64,000 bases of DNA, from assembly GCA_037043235.1 (NCBI GenBank), contig JAWRVZ010000014.1:4526001-4590000 (forward strand), in the 5' to 3' direction. The notes below the pieces were generated by a model. The model ran no database searches and had not been told where the DNA came from. It saw only the letters and a program-made list of their open reading frames with translations. Within the stretch, counting starts at the first letter, position 1, and the number at the start of each line of letters is the position of its first letter. Made by a program: the position numbers and the translations under genes. This document shows, in pieces, positions 63,001-64,000 of the stretch. This stretch comes from Rhodeus uyekii (lineage: Eukaryota > Chordata > Actinopteri > Cypriniformes > Acheilognathidae).

Positions 63001-64000
63001 TTGACTGGAATTCCAGAATCATTAAATAGCTAGACAGCTTGCTAAGTAGCCCAGAGAACGTATAAAGTTTAATAATAGTACAGATAATGTTTTAATGGTT
63101 GGCAACCCCCCCAACCCCAAACCACCGAACTTAGTTTCCGTCATGATTCCACTTCAGCACTTCAGAAATTATAATTACTTCAGAAGTGTCCAATAGCACA
63201 TGGAGGCATGAATTACACTTTAAATAATATAGAACATGCAAATTCTCAATATTTAATATGAGAAAAGATTTAAAAAAATTATGATTATTAAATCATAAAT
63301 CATATTATTGATTGTCCATTTTTATTTTTTTAGATTATGAAAAAATTGGTTATCACCTTAGTGTAAATAATTAGATTGCATGTTGTATTTCATTTTACAG
63401 TGAAACAAACACTTTTTCTTATGTTAATTTTATGACGCTAACTTTAGTTTGATTTCTCTGGGCTCCAGCTGCTCTGAATCCCATAGAGATCTCAGTAAGC
63501 ACAGCGCCCTTCCTGAGCAGTCCCTCCTTTCCATTGCTTTCTCTAATTATCCCACTATCTATCTTCTCATTCTTTTGTCCTTTGCTCTCCACAGTGGGAC
63601 GCCATCACGGAGATGGATGAGCATAACCGGCCCATCCACACTTTCCAGGTGTGCCATGTAATGGAACCCAACCAGAACAACTGGCTCCGTACAAACTGGA
63701 TACCCCGTCAGGCTGCACAAAAGATCTACGTGGAGCTTCGCTTCACTCTGCGGGACTGCAACAGCATCCCCTGGGTCTCTGGCACCTGTAAGGAGACTTT
63801 TAACCTCCTGTACTTTGAAACAGATGAGCCACATGGTGCCAATGCTCATTTTCATCCTAACGAGTATGCTAAAATCGATACTATTGCTGCCGATGAGAGT
63901 TTCACACAGACAGACCTGGGCGATCGTGTTCTGAGGCTGAATACTGAAGTGCGGGAAGTGGGACCAATAGCTCGTAAGGGTTTCTACTTGGCCTTCCAAG
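24946..64000 (+). CDS. epha6: Ephrin type-A receptor 6-like receptor tyrosine kinase, 5' part (3 exons, gene continues past window)
   Basis: Spliced coding region join(24946..25021, 44502..44566, 63595..>64000), giving 182 codons plus one base without a stop. The order is signal peptide (residues 1 to about 22), a short linker, then the Eph ligand-binding domain from about residue 26 on. Visible family signatures are LGELSWKTYPLNGWDAI, MEPNQNNWLRTNW, FTLRDCNSIPW, GTCKETFNL, KIDTIAADESFT and GFYLAFQ. Cys102 and Cys112 fit the conserved intradomain pair, and Cys67 should pair with a Cys beyond the window. Known for the family: Eph receptors sit in the plasma membrane, bind GPI-anchored A-type ephrins on neighbouring cells and signal in axon guidance. 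The exon 2 to 3 stretch fits EPHA6 better than my recollection of EPHA3/4/5/7/8. Introns are 19,480 and 19,028 bp, and phases match the Eph gene layout. Paralogue assignment is by recall, not alignment. The kinase half is not in the window. Confidence 0.88.
25610..25748 (+). mobile_element. tRNA-headed SINE, plus strand (diverged)
   Basis: TTGTAGCTCTAACAAGATCA, then GGGTTCGATTCCCAAGG (box B), and the tail GTAAGTTGCTTTGGATTAAAG...GCATAAATGCAAATG. Same family as 4415-4562 in the other orientation. The internal part contains an A run. Confidence 0.65.
28010..28075 (+). mobile_element. SINE tail fragment
   Basis: GATCAAATGTATACCAACATGCACTGTAAG, then TTGCTTTGGATAGAAGCGTT, match the tail of the 25610 SINE. 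The tRNA head is missing. Confidence 0.5.
30134..30733 (-). mobile_element. Solo LTR with perfect 5-bp target duplication, minus strand
   Basis: A 600-bp unit ending TGTCAGG...CCTGACA, flanked on both sides by CTTTG (30129-30133 and 30734-30738). On the minus strand it starts TGTCAGGGTTCTGCCACATT and carries TTGAATAAACTCC (polyA signal) before CACACCTGACA. No internal retroviral-type genes remain, so it is the product of LTR-LTR recombination. Confidence 0.88.
30862..31143 (-). pseudogene. DIRS tyrosine recombinase fragment
   Basis: The minus-strand frame contains DKLHLLYMTAWREN, then CSKLRISSWTSEAISSLE and LPSPLPV. This parallels the LLCPVRAL...SKQRxSxWIVxAIxLAYE...GLPSP region of fish DIRS recombinases. 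The expected catalytic Arg of the first block is not recognisable. Assigned by recall of family motifs. Confidence 0.55.
31506..32000 (-). pseudogene. DIRS reverse transcriptase/RNase H fragment
   Basis: In changing minus-strand frames: a segment like LILAQSQGRAV (following the degraded catalytic box, where DD has become DK), YAKKSSLFPQQRTTFL, then GLMAAVSNVLPFGLMYMR. This series (LxLNxxKSxLxPxQxxxFLG, then LMAAxSxVxPxGLLxMRPLQ) is typical of DIRS-type reverse transcriptase and its connection. It carries frameshifts and stops. Confidence 0.7.
32184..32433 (+). mobile_element. 5'-truncated LINE 3' end with 10-bp target duplication
   Basis: Contains CACTGTAAAGCTTCTTTGAA, then ACAATCTGTATTGTAAAAAG and CGCTATATAAGTAAAGGTGA, ending in (CTTGA)n. 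It is the same 3' end as the LINE at 20657, in the opposite orientation. It is flanked by GACTGACAAG at 32174-32183 and 32434-32443, showing target-primed insertion into the DIRS-like element. Confidence 0.82.
34322..35399 (+). mobile_element. Tigger/pogo transposon, internally deleted, both termini present
   Basis: Termini CAGTAATACCTTGAGA and TCTCAAGGTATTACTG are inverted repeats. TA flanks both sides (34320-34321, 35400-35401), the standard target duplication. The subterminal ends repeat GATACGAG/GATACAAGC motifs. Inside are only the two ends of the transposase gene (34549 on), and the DDE catalytic core is gone. Confidence 0.88.
34549..35043 (+). pseudogene. Tigger transposase, N- and C-terminal remnants fused by deletion
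   Basis: ATG 34549 reads MSSKKASGKDGSEKKKSMM, then TIEMKQEIID, a CENP-B-like helix-turn-helix start. A frameshift leads to SRMSDLAH. From about 34690 the frame reads the acidic tail (LWTEELIELQMM, LQELSSSEEEEGEPEENIS) and the end region FIEKKHPDKSSTGRA...FDEMCLTYFEWQTE. The middle DDE domain is missing, so no activity is expected. Confidence 0.75.
36430..37000 (-). mobile_element. Possible older LTR-related sequence, left of the 37001 LTR
   Basis: Rich in AGACAAGGCACAAGACAG-, ACAGGAACCAGGGCAGG- and GCACTCAAGACAAAAG-type motifs like the other minus-strand LTRs. No clear terminus is found. It may form one older unit with 37406-37622, split by the LTR at 37001. Confidence 0.35.
37001..37405 (-). 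mobile_element. Solo LTR with perfect 5-bp target duplication, minus strand
   Basis: A 405-bp unit from TGTCACGATCGGG to CAGAACCCTGACA, flanked by AATAT on both sides (36996-37000, 37406-37410). On the minus strand GTTAATAAAACCTC supplies a polyA signal near the 3' end. No internal genes. Confidence 0.88.
37406..37622 (-). mobile_element. LTR 5' end fragment, minus strand
   Basis: On the minus strand it begins TGTCAGGATCCTGCACTGAC (from about 37621), followed by blocks shared with the other LTRs (TGTTTGCTTGTTTTGTGC, CATGTTTGCCATGTTG). It is interrupted at 37405 by the younger LTR. Confidence 0.5.
37935..38145. repeat. Fragment resembling DIRS-like terminus
   Basis: GGTTACAAATCTAACCTTGG with TTCCGTAAG at one side and GCGAGTTCCCTTGAAAGGGA at the other resemble the terminal motifs of the elements at 8610 and 30035. 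No coding trace. Tentative. Confidence 0.3.
39322..40423 (-). mobile_element. Tc1/mariner-like transposon, degraded, both ends present
   Basis: Ends TTCACCTAAAAGATTATTAG and TTCCTTTAGGTGAGTGCA are inverted repeats, flanked by TA (39320-39321 and 40424-40425). The minus strand encodes a degraded DD34E transposase. Plus-strand GATGCTCTATTGGGTTGAGA is the complement of the SQPIEHLW region, and GGAAAGAAAGGTGATTTAAGC at the far end marks the start of the protein. The open plus-strand frame 39793-40116 is antisense. Several internal deletions are apparent. Confidence 0.82.
40657..40746. repeat. (TA)n / (TACA) microsatellite
   Basis: TA runs interrupted by two ACATAT units, ending in CACACACATATAC. 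Confidence 0.95.
41640..42730. mobile_element. Repeat block with DIRS-like terminal motifs
   Basis: Around 41853-41935 two copies of a terminus-like motif face each other: GACACAGCGTCACATTCCCTC with TTAGGGAAC, and CATTCTCTGTCAAGGGAAC with AGGCGCTGCGTC. A third related piece is at 41650-41700. The following 700 bp has no intact coding frame. It probably derives from the family at 8610 and 30035, but no protein trace was identified. Confidence 0.35.
42969..43048. repeat. (TA)n microsatellite
   Basis: About 80 bases of uninterrupted AT dinucleotide. Overlapping Ile-Tyr frames on both strands are artefacts. Confidence 0.97.
43529..44207 (-). mobile_element. LTR-like unit with CAGGCAG-rich subrepeats, minus strand
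   Basis: Runs from TGTAACAGAGGG to CATAACTGTGACA. The low-coordinate part is rich in CAGGCAG/AACAGG subrepeats. On the minus strand TTCATTAAAAGAC lies near the 3' end. Flanking pentamers do not match, so the ends or the element class are uncertain. It ends 294 bp before epha6 exon 2. Confidence 0.5.
44502..44566 (+). CDS. epha6: epha6 exon 2: start of ephrin-binding domain
   Basis: A 65-bp exon between a T-rich tract ending in TATAG (AG at 44500-44501) and the donor GTAAGT at 44567. It completes the split codon from exon 1 and reads VVLLDTTAVLGELSWKTYPL then NG, ending in phase 0. This is the first beta-strand region of the Eph ligand-binding domain, and the size matches the small second exon usual in vertebrate Eph genes. 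A Tigger-like transposon starts only 36 bp after the exon end, so the donor side of intron 2 is unusually crowded. Confidence 0.9.
45015..45115 (+). repeat. Tandem subrepeats of GGGAGCC(G/T)CGAAC type
   Basis: Four imperfect units of about 25 bp: each has GGGAGCC, CGCGAACGAACGAATT-like sequence and TTCGCGGGAGCC. It lies inside the Tigger-like element and is the most CpG-rich part of intron 2. Confidence 0.8.
45257..45503. repeat. Nested inverted-repeat unit inside the Tigger-like element
   Basis: The left arm 45257-45281 (GACAGCGCGGGGTTAGTTGT AACAC) and the right arm 45482-45503 are reverse complements apart from a 3-base difference near GCG. The unit is about 247 bp, AT-rich inside and has no coding trace. 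It looks like a MITE inserted into the larger element. Its target duplication is not evident. Confidence 0.65.
47345..47465 (+). pseudogene. Tc1/mariner transposase fragment
   Basis: Translated from about 47362 the sequence reads DPDLKLIEYLWDVLE, then a stop, then TLQSA. This corresponds to the PDLNPIExLWDVLE block holding the last catalytic Glu of Tc1-like transposases. Only this small region is left. Confidence 0.65.
47446..47491. repeat. Perfect 20-bp hairpin, 6-base loop
   Basis: The left arm 47446-47465 (AAGATCTTGAGCAAAAATTG) and the right arm 47472-47491 are exact reverse complements around GTGCAT. It sits at the edge of the Tc1 transposase fragment, so it probably arose from an inverted duplication during decay. 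Confidence 0.9.
47768..48063. repeat. 43-bp perfect inverted repeat around TACA/TA microsatellites
   Basis: The left arm 47768-47810 (starting ACCAATATCTATAGGG) and the right arm 48021-48063 (ending CCCTATAGATATTGGT) are exact reverse complements over 43 bases. Between them are (TACA)n, (TA)n, (TACA)n and a longer (TA)n. The 189-codon plus-strand frame and the minus-strand frames over it are repeat artefacts. Confidence 0.95.
48495..48630 (+). repeat. Dispersed repeat type A, fragment
   Basis: TTAAGAAACATTTCTTATTA, then TTCTTTGATGAATAGAAAGT and TGTATTTGAAATAAGAAAC, match the right-hand half of the 2269/4740/15797 family. Confidence 0.55.
49332..50097 (+). mobile_element. Solo LTR, plus strand
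   Basis: A 766-bp unit from TGTCAGTGTTTTGCCACATT to GCTACCTGACA. It contains TGTGTATTTATTCTCCC (promoter-like, about 49860) and TATAATAAAGTCCCC (polyA signal, about 50041). Flanks ATAGC and ATCGC match at 4 of 5 bases. The same family as 30134 (minus) and 58621 (plus). Confidence 0.78.
50349..50925 (+). mobile_element. Tc1-like transposon, 5' part, plus strand
   Basis: Starts CAGTGGTGTAAAAAAGAGTT after TA (50347-50348). It carries the leader of the same family as 19714-20640 (CACAAGTAAACACAAAATTC, CTGTGGTTTATCACCCCTGA), then fragments of the transposase 5' half (AAGGAACTACAGGCGTCCCTC; GGCTCGTCTCATTTTTGCCAG). Part of the N-terminal coding region is deleted. It stops abruptly at the Ty3/gypsy fragment. 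Confidence 0.78.
50940..51380 (-). pseudogene. Ty3/gypsy reverse transcriptase N-terminal fragment
   Basis: Reads LYRLPPSTDNSQTIKMRYPL, PLVPSVLEQLRGARIFTKLDL and RSVYNLIWIKKGDEWKTHAF, the fingers/palm start of a Ty3/gypsy RT including the first catalytic Asp (TKLDL). After a frameshift, the region of GHYEYRVIPFGLSNAPAIFQ can be traced to about 50990. The YxDD box is not present. Confidence 0.85.
51407..51979 (-). pseudogene. Ty3/gypsy Gag zinc knuckle and protease fragment
   Basis: An open segment of 190 codons with a Pro-rich stretch, PMQVDHNCLSPSER, a CCHC zinc knuckle (CLYCGGLGHLRATC) and a retropepsin-like block with ALIDSGSVGKFL (expected ALIDSGAxGNF). The capsid part is absent or unrecognisable. 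It continues in a different frame into the RT remnant. Confidence 0.85.
53070..53335 (-). mobile_element. Possible LTR-end fragment
   Basis: ATATTTATTAAATGAAACTC (polyA-like on the minus strand), GGAACAAGACACAGCTGACA, and ACATGTGACATTAGCTCCCT are typical blocks of fish LTR-associated repeats. Ends not defined. Confidence 0.4.
53355..53910 (+). repeat. Purine-rich degenerate tandem sequence
   Basis: A 550-bp G/A-rich stretch with recurring GAGGA, GTGGAGC, GGAGCC and GATGG motifs. It keeps open frames on several phases and both strands, which indicates low complexity rather than a gene. It resembles internal sequence next to LTRs in other fish. Confidence 0.5.
54620..54960 (-). mobile_element. 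Possible LTR fragment, minus strand
   Basis: Shares layout with the minus-strand LTRs (GGATGAGTCGAGAACTCCGATG, then TATTTATTTAAATATAAAAA, then ACAGGAGAACACATG). It includes a TTGGCTTGG-type simple tract near 54730-54765. No clear termini. Confidence 0.35.
56130..56520. other. Unique AT-motif-rich block, candidate conserved non-coding element
   Basis: Contains CAATTAATCAATTATTGAGT, TAATAATTAAAGGATAATTA and CAATTGATAG, a cluster of homeodomain-type TAATT(A) cores in sequence that is neither simple repeat nor transposon. The position in a large intron of a neuronal guidance gene makes a regulatory role possible. This is inference only. Confidence 0.3.
58621..59482 (+). mobile_element. LTR, plus strand, 3' terminus eroded
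   Basis: Begins TGTCAGGGTTCTGCCACATT and follows the 49332 and 30134 family throughout (GTGGCAAAGCTCTGACACTA; TTCATAACTCATGTGTTCG; TTTCATGTTGTGTTTTCTTG; TTGTTATAATAAAATTCCC; GAGTCCTCGCTTCATCCCC). It is longer than the other copies because of an extra segment at about 59100-59250. The final TGACA is missing. Confidence 0.72.
60615..60700 (-). mobile_element. SINE tail fragment, minus strand
   Basis: TTCATTTAATAGACGCTTTT, then ATCCAAAGTGACTTACAATT, is the reverse of the SINE/LINE tail seen at 25700 and 28040. No tRNA head. Confidence 0.5.
60805..60844. repeat. Perfect 16-bp hairpin, 8-base loop
   Basis: ACATTCTAAAATAGAT (60805-60820) and ATCTATTTTAGAATGT (60829-60844) around AGCATTCG. No T-run terminator or microRNA-like length, and its origin is unknown. 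Confidence 0.9.
61949..62219. mobile_element. hAT-type MITE with perfect 8-bp target duplication
   Basis: A 271-bp element from CAGTGGCGGACTGAGC to GGTAAGTCCGCCTATG. The ends are inverted repeats (one arm slightly diverged). Both sides carry AGATCCAT (61941-61948 and 62220-62227). An 8-bp duplication is the signature of the hAT superfamily. The inside has GGGGCCCCT and GGGGCCCTAGGCAATTGCC motifs and no coding capacity. Confidence 0.88.
63595..64000 (+). CDS. epha6: epha6 exon 3 (partial): ephrin-binding domain core
   Basis: The acceptor is CTCTCCACAG at 63585-63594. The exon opens with TGG GAC GCC and stays open for 406 bases to the window edge (135 codons plus one base). It carries the conserved motifs MEPNQNNWLRTNW, TLRDCNSIPW, GTCKETFNL, KIDTIAADESFTQ, LNTEVREVGP and KGFYLAFQ. 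The three cysteines sit at residues 67, 102 and 112. The loop after FETDEPHG looks about two residues longer than the mammalian EPHA6 sequence I remember. Codon use is richer in G and C than the flanks. An open frame on the opposite strand (63559-63999) is only an antisense shadow of this exon. Confidence 0.93.

Larger units (their letters stand above)
44567..63594 (+). other. Intron 2 of epha6
   Basis: A 19,028-bp intron from GTAAGT to CTCCACAG. Repeats within it are listed separately. Stretches 46060-47340, 48640-49330, 52080-53060, 54960-58610, 59490-60600, 60850-61940 and 62230-63590 contain no gene or recognised mobile element. The 56.1-57.3 kb part looks like unique sequence. Confidence 0.85.

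Noticed and set aside
63559..63999. 146-codon minus-strand frame at the window end
   Set aside because: Antisense of epha6 exon 3, whose sense frame has strong Eph motifs and splice signals.

Overview
The window is vertebrate nuclear DNA, almost certainly from a cyprinid-type teleost. Exons are short and bounded by canonical GT..AG sites, and introns are about 19 kb long. The background is AT-rich with many CA and TA microsatellites. The repeat content is fish-typical: Tc1/mariner and Tigger/pogo DNA transposons, a tRNA-headed SINE, CR1/L2-like LINE, DIRS-like and Ty3/gypsy elements, and many solo LTRs. No bacterial, phage or organellar features are present.

The only protein-coding gene I can support is the 5' part of an Eph receptor tyrosine kinase on the + strand, best matched to epha6. 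Exon 1 (24946-25021) encodes the signal peptide. Exon 2 (44502-44566) is the 65-bp exon typical of Eph genes. Exon 3 (63595 to beyond the window end) encodes most of the ephrin-binding domain. The three exons join in phase into 182 codons without a stop. A CpG-rich promoter/5'UTR zone lies at about 24310-24945. The remaining exons (rest of the ligand-binding domain, cysteine-rich region, fibronectin repeats, transmembrane segment, kinase, SAM) lie downstream of the window.

Layout: 1-24300 is upstream intergenic DNA with dispersed repeats, a DIRS-like remnant (8.6-10.9 kb), a Tigger fragment (13.5-14.1 kb), a solo LTR (14.45 kb), a poly(C) run (17.5 kb), a CpG-rich unique block (18.1-18.4 kb), and a Tc1/LINE/LTR cluster (19.7-22.5 kb). 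Intron 1 (25022-44501) holds a nested DIRS/LTR/LINE complex (30.0-33.5 kb), a Tigger element with both ends (34.3-35.4 kb), a solo LTR with a perfect target duplication (37.0 kb), a Tc1-like element (39.3-40.4 kb) and more LTR material. Intron 2 (44567-63594) starts almost immediately with a Tigger-like non-autonomous element. It also holds a 43-bp-arm inverted repeat around microsatellites (47.8-48.1 kb), LTRs, a Tc1 half abutting a Ty3/gypsy gag-RT fragment (50.3-52.1 kb) and a hAT-type MITE with an 8-bp target duplication (61.9 kb).

I found no previously undescribed biological system. The more unusual items are structural: long inverted repeats around TA/TACA microsatellites, a 34-base C run, a six-unit AGGTCA-type array, transposon insertion right next to exon 2, and readable nesting of insertions. 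Most open reading frames in the window are chance frames, frames across microsatellites, or antisense/transposon shadows.
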